From assembly GCA_002900995.3 (NCBI GenBank), contig CM035313.1, positions 992,001 through 1,056,000 on the forward strand: a stretch of 64,000 bases of DNA, given 5' to 3'. The notes beneath the pieces were generated by a model. The model saw only the letters and a program-made list of their open reading frames with translations, was not told the DNA's origin and made no database searches. This DNA comes from Ganoderma boninense. Taxonomy: Eukaryota > Basidiomycota > Agaricomycetes > Polyporales > Polyporaceae. The position numbers and the translations under genes are program-made. Below are positions 11,629 through 22,483 of this stretch, one piece after another; position 1 is the stretch's first letter; every line of letters starts with the position of its first letter.

Positions 11629-14320
11629 CTATCCACGACGGGCGGAACGTGTGCGTCTCCCCGCTGGTTGCAGATGTGGGGAAGGGATGGAAGAATCAGC
11701 AGGTGTTATGAGATCGGGATGAGCGGCGGCGCGGGCGGAAACAATGGACTCGCACACTCGCAAAATGACCGCGCGTTCGATGCCGTCTAGCTCGCTGTAC
11801 GCCATGTACCCGGGGAGGTGTTCCGGCCACGGTATGACTCCGATCGTGTCGTGTAGAAAGTCGAGGTCGCTGAGAAGGAGACCGACGGCGAGACAGTACC
11901 GCTGGACCTCAGCCCCACTCGCGCGTGGGGCAAGACCCTTCTTAATCCAGGCGACGAAAGCTGAGGTGTTGTCTTCGGACGTCTGTACTGATTCCGGGAT
12001 GTGCCCGTCCTTCAGTCCCCAGGTTAACCATAACACAGGCCTTTTGCCCCGAATGGTGACGACCTCTCGCAACTACGACGAGCACGTATCAATCGAAGGC
12101 AGTTAGATCGAAATCAAAGCCTGCTTACCTGGGTCTCAGTCACTCGGACCAGTTCCTGGTATGCCTCGTCGTCGGCGAGTGCACGGACATACTCAAATCG
12201 TGCGTCTCCGTCGCGGGGCACAGCGTGTGGGGCGCGCGGACTTGCCAACGGACGGGAGGGACGACGAGGCTGTCTGAGGGTGGGCACCGTCGAGGACGTT
12301 CCGCCGGAGGTGACAGTGGAAGGGAGGACGTCGAGGACGGTATCGTCCTCGAGTGGGAGATGCCCAGGGGTAAAGTCGAGGACATCCTCGACCTCGTCGT
12401 CAGATGCGAACGTTAAGTCCTCTCCATGTCCTTCGTCATCGGAGGGTGGCGGAACCCACGGACGCTCGAGGAGGTCGTCGTCCGCATCCGCCCACTCTTC
12501 CCCGGCCGCTTTCGCACCGTCGAATTCGGCGTCATCCCATGGTTCCGACGTACCGCCGTCACCCTTCGTCGACGTGGTGTCCTGATTTGCGAACGGAGCG
12601 GTGCTCGCCTTGGGACCTATAGGAGCAGCAATGACCCCGCCGGAGGCCGTGGGGGAAGCTACAGCCGCTGTGTGTGTCTGCACGGGAGCGGAAGTGTCGG
12701 AAGTGCTGCCGGTCGCCGTCGCAAGAGCGGTCTTTATCCTCTCAAAGTCGGTGACTAGTGCCGTAGGGACGTTCGAAGGTCCTGGCCTACTCCGCACGAG
12801 CGGGCGTACAGGGGGTGTCGACGAGGTAGCAGGCTCCGCGCTCTCGTCCTCCGAAGGAGGGCCATCGAACGTGGGCACCTGAACTTGCTTCTTCGGACGT
12901 CGCACCTCCGCAGGCTCAACGTGGCCGCGGTACACAGCCGCGACATACGAAAAGTTCCCCTTCGAACCGGTTTGATAGGTGGCGAAGCGGAACCGGGTGG
13001 GCTCCCCCTTCAGGCCGTTCTCCATGTCGTAAACGTGTTTGAAGAATTTGGTGAGGTCATCGTCGACGACCTTGCTGGGGTCTTGCAATGTGAAATCAGG
13101 CGGAAGCATACCAGGTGCGAAGAACTTCTCCGGGACATCCCGGATTGACTTCCACGGGACCGAGCGAGCTTCCTGACCCTTTGCATGGCCTGAGCATCGT
13201 TAGCCCATGTTTGATGTTGAAGGGATATGTGCGCACGTACTGTAATGCAGTCGGATGTACTCCCGCAATATCTGCTGCCGTCTGTTCGTCAATGGGGCCT
13301 TCTTCTGACCGCCTTCCGGGTTCTCCGGCATGACGGGGGTTCCGTCAGCATACAACTCGAATGCGAAGGGAGCAGGCGGCTGCCGGCGAGTAGCGTGGAC
13401 GAGATCTAGGGTGTCTTGCGATGCTTGCTCTGGGTCAAGAATCGCCTGGAAAAACGCCCATGCGGTGCGTCGGAAGTCAGTGTCCCAGCCTTTCACGCTG
13501 CGAAACTGGGGTGTGGACGGGTTGGATTCATTCCAGAGTTGCGTCGTGTCATAGCTACAGACATGGATGAATACTGATAACAAACTTATTCCCTGTGCTG
13601 ATCACCTACACCATTGCGCGGAGTTTTCCGTCGGTACCCTTGAACATGCCATATATAAAGATAGGCATACCGCATTGTTCCCAAAACATGTTCGCAACTG
13701 AGTGCATCCAAGCTCCTCCACGGCGTTCAGCCATCCTGAATTATTGTTAACCAGTACACCCAACTGCGAGGGTATGACGGTACTCACCATGGCTTCAGGT
13801 CGTCGTCGGGCCCTTACACACTCCACAGCTCAGCCAGCTGGATGTAGGGCCTCTGCTCCTCCTCCGGAAGCTCGTCCCAGAGACGGCGAACTGTAGCGTT
13901 CCACTGCACGATGTACGCACGATCATCGGCGTCCTCGGTCGTGTTCTCCTGGCGCAAGGCGTCACGAATGCGGTCCCGGTTCTTGTGGCCGAAAACACGG
14001 AGGGGGTGGAAGGACTGCTGAATGCGGGTGGGAAGACGGGCTTGCTTCTTCTCCGTGTTGTTCTGGAACCAGTTACGGACCTTCTGCTCAGAGGGTCAAA
14101 TGAGAGAATGGTAAAACAGGCGCGCTGAACGCATGCTCACCGCGGAGAAGAGCTCGACCATGTACTCGTTGGAATCGTCAAGCTGGCGTGCACGCAGTAT
14201 GTACTTTGCGCAGGCCTGGCGGAAAGCGTCCTTGTCGCTGCTCGGGGTTGAGCGGTACTCCGCCAAACGAGCCTTTAACAGGGCCTCGTCGGTGTCGTTG
14301 AGAGAGGTGACTCGCGGCAT
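11629..14320 (-). pseudogene. KDZ-element passenger protein 2 with WFQN helix and in-frame stop
   Basis: Exons in transcription order: 14141-14320, 13788-14083, 13610-13735, 13241-13554, 12129-13189, 11629-12072; the frame is consistent throughout, about 806 codons. Exon 2 opens with KVRNWFQNNTEKK, resembling a homeodomain recognition helix, after a helical N-terminus. A conserved-looking middle (MHSVANMFWEQCGMPIF, then FKGTDGKLRAMV) precedes a long acidic Ser/Pro-rich region and a helical C-terminus. A TAA at 13814-13816 interrupts exon 2: the protein-like frame continues straight after it (GPDDDLKPW) and only this reading gives the right phase for exon 3. Either the gene is dead, or an unusual splice or readthrough bypasses the stop. 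The family is unknown to me. It is divergently transcribed from the dioxygenase gene. Confidence 0.7.
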
Positions 14321-14626
14321 TATCTGGGGGAAAGGATAAGGTGAAATGAGACGAATACATGCCCAATGCGCGACGTACAGTCAGTGGCAGAGCAAGCCAA
14401 GATAAATTCGGAGCAGATGGATTTGGAGAGCAGCGAGTTACGGATTGGAAGGCGAGGTTGGAGGGAGCGATGGAGAATTTTCCCTGCTGGCCTCCCGTCG
14501 AATGGCGTGCCCCTTATACTCGTCTTGGGGGTACTAACCATCGAAGGCAAGAGGCCAGCGCCTAATCCTCGGCTGTCCCGATTTGGACAGAACGGCCTTC
14601 TGGACTACGATAACGCCACTCGATCG
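14321..14626. promoter_or_regulatory. Divergent promoter between passenger 2 and TET/JBP gene
   Basis: About 300 bp separates the minus-strand start at 14320 from the chosen plus-strand start at 14627. The plus frame stays open back to 14366, so the dioxygenase may begin earlier and the promoter be shorter. Confidence 0.45.
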
Positions 14627-16142
14627 ATGCTCCAGCTTCTCCCAACCTCGCTCACGCTCTATCCACTGTCCCTCAGTCCTACCCACCTCCAGCATATCAT
14701 GGAGTCTGTCCTGTATACTCTGCCCGCTCAAATGGAGCGCCGTGCAGCTCTCGCTACTTTCGTTGTGCACTTGTATGAGCATTCGTGCAAGCACGGCGTG
14801 TCTCCCGATTTTTCCAACCCCGCCATCTTTGCTGAGCTTCCGGCACCCCCGGAAGATGTCGATAAGGATCTCGCTGACGACTGCCGCGCCATCGCCGCTA
14901 CTCTGGCCGCTGCAAGAGCGAACCAATGTGCGTCCATCTCTGAATTTCACTTGCTAAACTGATGGTATCCTGGGTTCCCACAGACAAGCTGTTATGGTCA
15001 GCTGAAGACTACGCAAATGATGTCGGGAGCGCGGTGCTCATGAAGCCGACTGACGAAGACTTGCTAATGCGGAAGTATTCCCCCCTCATAGAGGCTCAGG
15101 AGGTGCTCAACTCCGCCAGAGAACACCTTCCGATCGTCGAACATCCGGCTGTTTTCGTAGACCGAGATGGCCGGGTGTTGCTTTGGTCCCTGCCTGAGAT
15201 TATCCCTCCTCGTCGTCAGGTAGGTGCAGGCGTGGATGACGTGCGACCTGTACTGACCTCTGTGCAGGCCGAGATGTTGAAGGCGACGCGGTGCCTCGAG
15301 GCCCAGCTGAACATGACATCCATTGCGGCCAATGCGCCACTGAAAAAGCAGTGGCGATCGGCACCCACGTTCTTCCACAAGGGTGCCGATTGGAAGGCTG
15401 GAAGCACACTTCTGTATCCCGCAGGATTTGCGCAAGGTCATGCGGTGAGTGTTGTGTGCGAAACATCGACCCAATGTTTGCAGCTGACGTCAAATGCCAG
15501 AACGCCAAGTTTGCGGCAGCTCCAAGTGCCGATGCGAAGTCACAACGTGCCAGGGATTGGATGGCGGAGTTTCAGACATCTGGGGGACTCCTTGACGGAA
15601 TCCTCGCGGTGACCCACCCGGACCTTTACCGTGCAGCACAAGAGCTGGCCGTCAAACTTTTCCAGAACAATGCACCCAGCCGCGGCCTGATGGAAAGTTG
15701 GCCTTCATGCTACAGCTCCATCCAGGTCATTGTAAATCGTGAAACGCCGCGCCATCGGGACACCAGCGGACTTCCGGGGTGGCTCGACTTGGTGCTCACT
15801 CTCGGAACGTACGCCGAGGCGGGGGTGATGGAGATACGGAACCTCGGAGTATGCATTCCGTACAGTCCCGGCACTGTGGACATGCTCAATTCCCGACTGC
15901 TCGTCCATGGCGTTCCGAAGGTGCCGGGCGACCGGATTTGCTACGCTTGCTACATGAACAAGGCCGTCCTCTCTCGCTTCGAGATAGCGCTGCCGAGGTT
16001 TTTCACGCTGACTCCCCCCGCGAAGAACGCGGGCATTGCGCAGGGCGTTGATCTGGATGGTACTGAGGGTCAGGGTGAGGGCGGTGATAGCGATATCGAT
16101 GCCGATGGTTCATTTGATGAGGAGGGATCTGGAGCAGCGTGA
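14627..16142 (+). CDS. TET/JBP-type 2OG-Fe(II) dioxygenase
   Basis: Four exons (14627-14927, 14984-15219, 15268-15444, 15501-16142) give 451 aa with all phases consistent. The C-terminal double-stranded beta-helix carries the catalytic set: RHRDTSG with His323 and Asp325, distal His374 in LNSRLLVHGV, and 2-oxoglutarate-binding Arg383 in GDRICYACY. The order HxD, G-rich strand (PGWLDLVLTLG), H, R, is that of the TET/JBP family, which oxidises 5-methylcytosine (TET) or thymine (JBP) in DNA. Fungal members are known to be linked to KDZ transposons. The acidic tail after residue 415 looks disordered. The stop lies 126 bp before the transposase start, same strand, so the two may be co-regulated. 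The ATG at 14699 or an upstream in-frame ATG at 14366 are alternative starts. Substrate and activity are inferred from family. Confidence 0.85.
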
Positions 16143-16268
16143 GATGGGAATCGTTGATATGTATCGATTACATCCAGGTGTTGTTGATGTCATGCACGCT
16201 GCCAATGTACAGAACGTTGTCGTACAACTTTATGCCCAGGTTCCGCACTACTACGTCGACCCATCGTA

Positions 16269-19200
16269 ATGCCTCCGCGCCGCCTTCTGGATGCTCCAGC
16301 AACGTTTGAGGAGGTGACGTTTTCTGCCAAGAAGACACGCAGGGGTCTACAGTTAGCATCCAAGCGGGTTCCTGTCCACTTCTCATCGACGGTTCCGGAG
16401 ACCACGTCGAACGCGGGGCCTGCTCATGCCACCATAGGTGATGCTGATCCGCTGCTCAAAAGCATCACGGACATACCTGGATATGACGAGTTTGTATTCG
16501 ACAACTTAACACCGCTCCGACGAAGTGCGAAGGTACCAGCTTTTTTTTTCCTGTTTGTCACGAAAACGTATCAGCTTACAACCTCTGTCCAAAAGTCACA
16601 AAATGATTATCAGAGGGAATATCTTGACCTTCAAGATGAATACATCTACCGGCGACTGATGTGCGAGGCACCGCCGGAGGACGGCGTTGCGTCTTGTGGC
16701 CACCTCCCAGCGTCCTGGAGGTGCCTGACGTGCTATGGTCGACCAACCTTCTGCACGCTCTGCTGTCGGGACACACACCGCAGCCATCCTCTCCATCGTA
16801 TCGAGTTTTGGGAGGGATCGTACTTCCGCCCTGCGTGGCTTCGGCAGGTCGGCATACAGTTGCATTGTGGACATGGTGGCGCAGCGTGCCCGCAACTCGG
16901 AATGTACGACAGTGGCCCCGGAACCCCATCCCTCCCTTCCCTGGACTCGGCACGTCCTGGTCCAGCCCCCGTCCAATTGCCATTCTTCTCCCATGCACCA
17001 GACGACCTCGACAATCCCCCAGAGGCCACGGAAGATGAAGAAATACCATACCTTATCGAAGAGGAAGACTCCGACTTCGAGGACGAAGACGCGGACCTGC
17101 ATCCCGCGGACCGCGATGGTCGTCTTCTTCTGAACCTAACTGACCTTCCGTGGGTCGGTGAGGCGACGTGCCGCGCGGACCCCAGCGTGCCAGCCTCAGA
17201 CGCAACGTTCCGAAATGACCGCCTTGTCGTCGTAGTCGACATCGAAGGCATCCATGAGCTGCCCTTTACGTTCTGCATGTGCCCCAACGCCGCCCCAGAA
17301 GATATCCAACTTCTTGAACTTGGGTACTACCCTGCGTCCTCTACAAGGCCAAAGACTGTCTTCACAACGCGGGTCCTTGACGACTTCCTGTTGGCCAACA
17401 GGGAATGCAAGACGTCTACTCGAAATTATTACAACAAGCTACGGCGCGTAACAAACCCGGCATTGCCGCACATGGTGCCAGTGAGTACATCTAAATACAA
17501 CCGTTAGCGTGGATCATATCGACCAGTACTGGCTTCAGGACCGTTACAAGGAGCTCTTGCGTGTTTCGAGGCAATGGAGAGTTCAGCAAATGCGAATGAG
17601 CGCAGGGTTTGGTCACCGCCAGGACGAGATTGGTCCCGGAGGTCTAGCGGTGCAATGCCCAACATGTCCGCGCCCTGGCGTGAACCTTCCGGAAGGTTGG
17701 GAGAAGGATGAGCAGACGTACGATCATTTTATGAATGAAACTCACAAATCACGACTCTATTGACGATGCGAGCTTAGGTGGAAGTATACCCGCTCGGTTG
17801 TGATGGACGGCAACTTTAGTGCCCAGCATCGAAAGATGCGGAACCCAGACGATGATGTTCCGCTCGCGGATGGACACGCATTCATGGTTAAAGACTTGCC
17901 GTACAAAGAGCACCTGAAGACTGCCAAAGAATATAACGAGGTGCTGTTATTTGTAGGTGCTCCGTCACCGATGCTAACACCACGGAACGTAGAAATCCAC
18001 TTGCCATGACCACCGCGCCGTGTTTGCGGCAACTGTTGAATGGGCGAAGCTGGAGGCGACCGGAATCGGAGCCGCTGCGTGTTCAAGGCACGGCTTCTTC
18101 TGTCCTCATGCCTGCGTTGACTTTCAACAAGGCGAACGGTGCGTCACGTCCTGTGCCGGTGAATCGGAACGCGAATGCTGAGGAGACAATAGTCAACGGA
18201 ACATGGACTACGTCTTCAACTGGGTACTGGCATTCCTCAACGGCCTAAAGCACGTCATTGTCCTTTACGACATTATGTGTCAATATTTCGTTCACCTATA
18301 CAGTCGATTCGAAAAGAGTCCCCACCTTCATATGCCTCCAGGGCTATCGATCGTGCGCGGAATAGGGCAATTCCACGTTCATGGACACCTTCCGAAATGC
18401 TTTCCGCGATTCTCATCCAACTTCATCTCTGGCGCAGGGGTTCAAGATGGAGAAATTATCGAGACACTGTGGAACAAAACGAACGCGATCGCAGACAGCA
18501 CGAGAGGAATGTCAGCAGCCCATAGACGAGAAGTAATAGACGACCACATGAACGATTCGAACTGGATGAAATTGACGCGCATAAGTACGTACTGCTCCGT
18601 AGTGCGTAACGATGACAGGGGATAGCGATAGCGTACCTGACTATCCTCATCTCCAAATAGCAACAATACTGATCCGGAAGTGGAAACGAGCCTGCAAGGA
18701 ATGGGGTCCTGCAGTGACAGCGTTCGAGGAGCTGTCGGAAGCCTCAGACCAGGAGACGCTCCAGAGGTGGACGGCGGAAGCAAAAGTGGCGGATACGGGA
18801 CGTGAGGGAGATCCAGCTTGCATGGACATCTACGACGTCGATGCCAATCCAGGTTCGCGCCAGGCTCCGACGCCTTCGTAAAAATGTAATGCGATTCTCA
18901 CGACTCACACTTTTATGCAGTTCCAACGCGAAAGGAGGTGCAGCTGATGCTTGGAGGACAAGAGCTCAATGCAGGAGAGGGGGGGTTAGGAGCTGCCGAT
19001 TGGATCGCGTCGGGACTTCGGATTGAAGAAACAAAGTGGGCCATGCTCTATGGAGTGTTTGAATACCTGAAGACTCATATTTGTCAGGATCGGAATTGCG
19101 TACACAGCACGTCGTGTCGTCAGCACCTCAGGAACCCAAGCGAGGCTGTCACTCGTCCAGCAGAGGCAGAAGGTAGCTTCCGCCATCAGCGCGTTCCATC

Positions 19201-20160
19201 ACGTTGGGGTCAGACACATGCCTGGACGCATGCCTGGAGATGGGGGAGACATTAGAAGCGACACAACAGACTTCGGAATCCAATGGGACGAGGAACGCGA
19301 CGACCAGAACGTCCCGCAAGAGGGGAGCGACTTCCCAGCAGACCAGCCGGAAAGTCACCCGATTGCGCTTCCGTCGACCTTCGGCGCACGCTTCTTGCGT
19401 CTGCATGGGTTTGAAGACCTGATGAAAAAAGAAAGGCAGTTGAGAGAAGGACAAATGAATGACGCTCTGCAAGGCATCCGCACGGGGATTGGCTACAAGT
19501 CACTCCTGTACCGCGCAAAGGTGAGGAATGCCTCCTCATATCGAGCTCGGCTCCGCAGCTTCGATGACGTCCACGTTGCCGATGAGGGCGTCCGCAAACA
19601 TGTGCGAATATACATGCAAAGCCGTGCCGCAATGGACCGATTGTTCGATTCGGACGTCCCTGAGGACCAGCAGGAATTGCACACCGTCCGGCTTCGTTAT
19701 CGCGAAATCAAGAAAGAAGACCTCCGCGCCTCCACAGCTGTTTTGGAGGCGTTCACTCCAGGCCTCCGGAACGAACATTCGGCGTGGTTCTGGAATGTGT
19801 CGGACACAGAGACAGGTGCCGAAAGCGCTTGGACGCAACAGTGTGGGTACATTCTTGTTGCACTGTATGCACTACGAGGACCGCCAAGTTAACGAGAATT
19901 AAACAGACAGAAGAATGTTATGGCTGAGAGCTTACGCACGAAAGCGGAGGTGGGACGAGGAAATTGTGCTCGTACCCTTCGAGATGGAGTGCACCGTGAG
20001 GTCATTTGAACGACAGGCAGCCGACTGGGAAAAGTGGAATGTGGGGAGTTTGACACCCGGACACTCCGCGTTTGCCTCTCGGCAGATTGCGATGTGGAGA
20101 ACTTTGAAGGATCATGCTACCGCGGTGTTTAGCACCGCGAAGAGTTCCTTCCAACCCTAG
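16269..20160 (+). CDS. KDZ transposase with CxC2 cysteine cluster
   Basis: Nine exons (16269-17480, 17539-17717, 17778-17940, 17993-18138, 18193-18584, 18661-18852, 18921-19035, 19088-19842, 19907-20160) give 1135 aa. A further 63-bp in-frame intron at 16533-16595 is possible. Residues 130-215 form the CxC2 cluster (SWRCLTCYGRPTFCTLCC, then PLHRIEFW and LHCGHGGAACP). The KDZ catalytic core follows: Asp474 in VVMDGNFSAQH, Asp593 in VLYDIMCQYFVHL, the signature RGIGQFHVHGHLPKC (622-636), and Glu657 in DGEIIETLWNKTN, followed by DDHMNDSNWMKL. The C-terminus ends with a WLRAYARKRRWDEE-type helical region and RQIAMW, typical of the family. All catalytic positions are present and no stop interrupts the model, so it could be active. 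It acts on the element ends in the nucleus. Confidence 0.92.
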
Positions 20161-20400
20161 AAATAAGTCCTAGCACCGTTGAAAACAAATAGAGGCTACC
20201 CCGGCTTGCATTAAAAAAGGCTACGTTGGAGAAACTCGATGCTAAACAAACCGGCGACACATTGAATGCGACGGAGGCTGCAGCGATCTGCGAGGTGCGC
20301 CGTACATGATGATTGAGGATGTGGCGCGGGAGGGACCTGACGACCGCTGGCTCCGTGACGTGCGGAGGCCGCACGGGAGGTCATAACGGCTGTCCCGGTG
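20161..20400. other. Element DNA after the transposase
   Basis: No supported gene; terminator and trailer of the transposase presumably lie here. Confidence 0.35.
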
Positions 20401-20735
20401 AGTGCGACGGGGCGCAGCGCTCGGTGCCAGTGGTTCCGGGGGTGCGCGCGAGTGGTTCCGTGTGTCGCGGTTGAAGGTCGTCTGCCGAGGAGACCTGAGT
20501 GCGACTCGCAGCGCAACACGTGGAGTGCCTCCGAAGGTGATCGGCTGCTAGATTGTCTTAGTTCCAACTGGCCCGGTGAGTGCGACGGGGCACAGCGCTC
20601 GGTGCCAGTGGTTCCGGGGGTGCGCGCGAGTGGTTCCGGGGGTGCGCGCGAGTGGTTCCGGGGGTGCGCGCGAGTGGTTCCGGGGGTGCGCGCGAGTGGT
20701 TCCGGGGGTGCGCGCGAGTGGTTCCGTGTGTCGCA
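20396..20735. repeat. Direct repeat with nested 22-bp array
   Basis: A segment beginning GTGAGTGCGACGGGGC occurs at about 20398 and again at about 20576. Each runs into a 22-bp unit starting AGTGGTTCCG. The first copy has two such starts (20429, 20451); the second has six (20607, 20629, 20651, 20673, 20695, 20717). Both copies end in a similar GTTCCGTGTGTCGC sequence, so the array expanded in one copy only. Open minus frames across it are a by-product of the repeat. Confidence 0.85.
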
Positions 20736-21190
20736 GTCGACCACTAAGTCCCCTGTGACTACAGCTAGTTGGTGGGGTACCGCCACAGTGGGACGGCATG
20801 GCAGCTAGTTATTGACTTGTGATCCAAAGCCAGCTGGATGTTGATTCCAGCTGAGTGCGGCAAGTGGATGGCAGGGGGAGGGGGTTCCAGTGGTCAAGAG
20901 GGAACACTCACAGCATCAAGGTGGTGTTGATATTATGTGTAAGTGCTCGTAAAATACTGTGGAGCGGGCTGTTTCACCGGAGTGTATTGGTGCTCGCAGC
21001 AGTCTGGTGCTGGTGGGTAAAAGTGTGCTTCCTCCAATATTTACAGATGGGCAAGATATCTATGAGATAAAAATGGGACTGCTAGTGTGAAAAGTGGAGG
21101 TTTGAGTTGGAAGATGGTGAGCGTACCGAGCGGGTGCCATGAGACTACTCGACCACGGCCGCCGAGCGAAGGCAGGATGGGCTAGGGTCG

Positions 21191-21516
21191 GGCCGGCTTG
21201 CAATCCACGGAATGGTTCTCACGGGCCGGCCTACAAGCGCCAGAATTCAAGGTCTCAGTAGGAGGTGGAAACCTGCAGGATCTGTCAGGATATCTTGGAC
21301 ATTGATATCAGTACATGATGCACGTCGTGCGATATGACTTGTTAACGGTAGCTAGGGACAGATAAATAGGGCCAAAGAGAGCAGAGCGTAAGGGCGCCAC
21401 ATCGCCGGCCGACAAGCATAGCCACACATTGGCGCCATTCGGCCGGCAGAGTAAATCAAATTAAAGAAGACACTCCGGCCGGCTATCTTCCGTGGCTATG
21501 CTATGGGTCCCGGCCG
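21191..21516. repeat. Right subterminal GGCCGG cluster with hairpin arms
   Basis: GGCCGG or CCGGCC occurs at 21191-21196, 21224-21229, 21405-21410, 21441-21446, 21475-21482 and 21510-21517. AGCATAGCCAC (21415-21425) and GTGGCTATGCT (21492-21502) are perfect 11-bp inverted arms around two of them. This mirrors the left-end cluster. Confidence 0.6.
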
Positions 21517-21539
21517 GCGCCGGCTGGCTGCTGAATACA

Positions 21540-21576
21540 CGGATTTGTTGATGCCGGTTACATAGTATAGTCAGGG
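21540..21576 (-). repeat. Right terminal inverted repeat (imperfect)
   Basis: Read on the minus strand it begins CCCTGACTATAC and contains CCGGCATCAACAAATC, matching the left end at 5002-5049 with small gaps. A further 19 bp lies between it and the target-site duplication. Confidence 0.65.
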
Positions 21577-21595
21577 ATTGTAATGGAACGGGCTC

Positions 21596-21602
21596 TTCCG
21601 CG
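21596..21602. repeat. Target-site duplication, right copy
   Basis: TTCCGCG, identical to 4985-4991, at the boundary where the F-box coding frame resumes. Confidence 0.75.
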
Positions 21603-22483
21603 ACAAAAACCCTCCGATCGAGTATATATTTCTCTCTCTCTTCGTAGTTCTTGAGAGCGGCCCATTCCACACCCATAGCCTCGATCTCTGACTCGTACAC
21701 CTTTCCCTTGTGTTTCCTAATGATCTTCTCGCTGAAAGACGTTCAACATGAGGTCCAATGACGGCTTGGTAAGGGGTACACAAAACATCCAAGTACCTGC
21801 ACACAAGATTGGCCATCTGGAACGGCTTGCCATCCACGTTCTTCATTACCCGGATGAGGTTTTCCAGCTCGGCGCTGCTCGTGATGAACCTGCCACGCCA
21901 TCATGGAGATGAAACACCATGGAATGCAAGACAATACACGTACGATGATCGTAAACATGCTGGGCAGAATCGCGCAGCGAAGACCCAGACGACTGTCTGG
22001 ATCTTGGGCTTCAGGCAGATCTACATCCGAACGCGTTAGCCGCTGCATGACTCAACTTCCGCAAAGGGTTCATACGTGACAGTTGGGAAAGAAGAGCAGA
22101 TTGGCGTACGCCGGCTCGCTGAGGTAAAATGGCGGCTCCGGGAGGGTCTTTAGCTTCCGTCGTGCTTGCTTCCAGAAGGGAGCCGAATCGCGACTCATGA
22201 GGAGTGCCCTGAACGCCTTGGACGTCCGCGCGAGGTTCAGGACATCACGCGGATGCAGAAACCCGAAGATCTGACAGAGGGCGTTCACAATCAGCTGAGC
22301 TGCATACGACCCGGGACTAAAGAGAGCTTTATGAGCCAGGCTTACCTCGAACAATATGTCGAGTGGCATATGGGGCATACCCTCCAAGCCACCCCGACGA
22401 CCCCGTACGTGACGCCGGCTTCCTAATTGAGTTGCCACGGCAACCATGGCGGCCGCATTCTGCTCGGTTTCCTTCGCGTTCAT
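21596..22483 (-). pseudogene. 5' half of the F-box gene split by the transposon
   Basis: Exons in transcription order: 22346-22483, 22076-22270, 21944-22020, 21797-21889, 21596-21731. Exon 1 ends with MPHMPLDILFE and exon 2 starts IFGFLHPRDVLNLARTS, the F-box, with an intron at the same place as in the three paralogues. Exon 3 has the CLKP...WVFAARFCPAC pattern. Exon 5 is a charged coiled-coil segment that breaks off at VFVAE, exactly at the target-site duplication. The remaining exons are at 3354-4984, 16.6 kb away on the same strand. The promoter is probably intact, so a truncated F-box protein of about 213 residues plus element-encoded read-through could be made. Confidence 0.85.

Larger units (their letters stand above)
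4992..21595 (+). mobile_element. KDZ-class DNA transposon carrying a TET/JBP gene
   Basis: A 16.6-kb insertion bounded by a 7-bp target-site duplication inside an F-box exon. It has imperfect terminal inverted repeats, GGCCGG clusters at both ends, a KDZ transposase (16269-20160) with DDE residues and a CxC2 cluster, and a TET/JBP-type dioxygenase (14627-16142). Two further genes (7503-11495 and 11629-14320) and two tandem repeats complete it. Linkage of KDZ transposons with TET/JBP genes in basidiomycetes is established; the exact boundaries and the two passenger genes are read from this sequence. Transposase and dioxygenase models are free of stops, so the element may be autonomous, while passenger 11629-14320 carries a stop. 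No internal F-box sequence is present, so the insertion appears clean. Confidence 0.88.

Noticed and set aside
20211..20799. Minus-strand ORFs of PEPLARTPGTTRAH-type repeats
   Set aside because: They are translations of the 22-bp tandem array and direct repeat.
4994..21584. Element ends placed at the CCCT inverted-repeat starts (5002 and 21576) with flanking duplication
   Set aside because: The flanks there (CATAGTTA versus ATTGTAAT) match poorly and do not keep the exon frame with paralogue sequence; the TTCCGCG pair does both.
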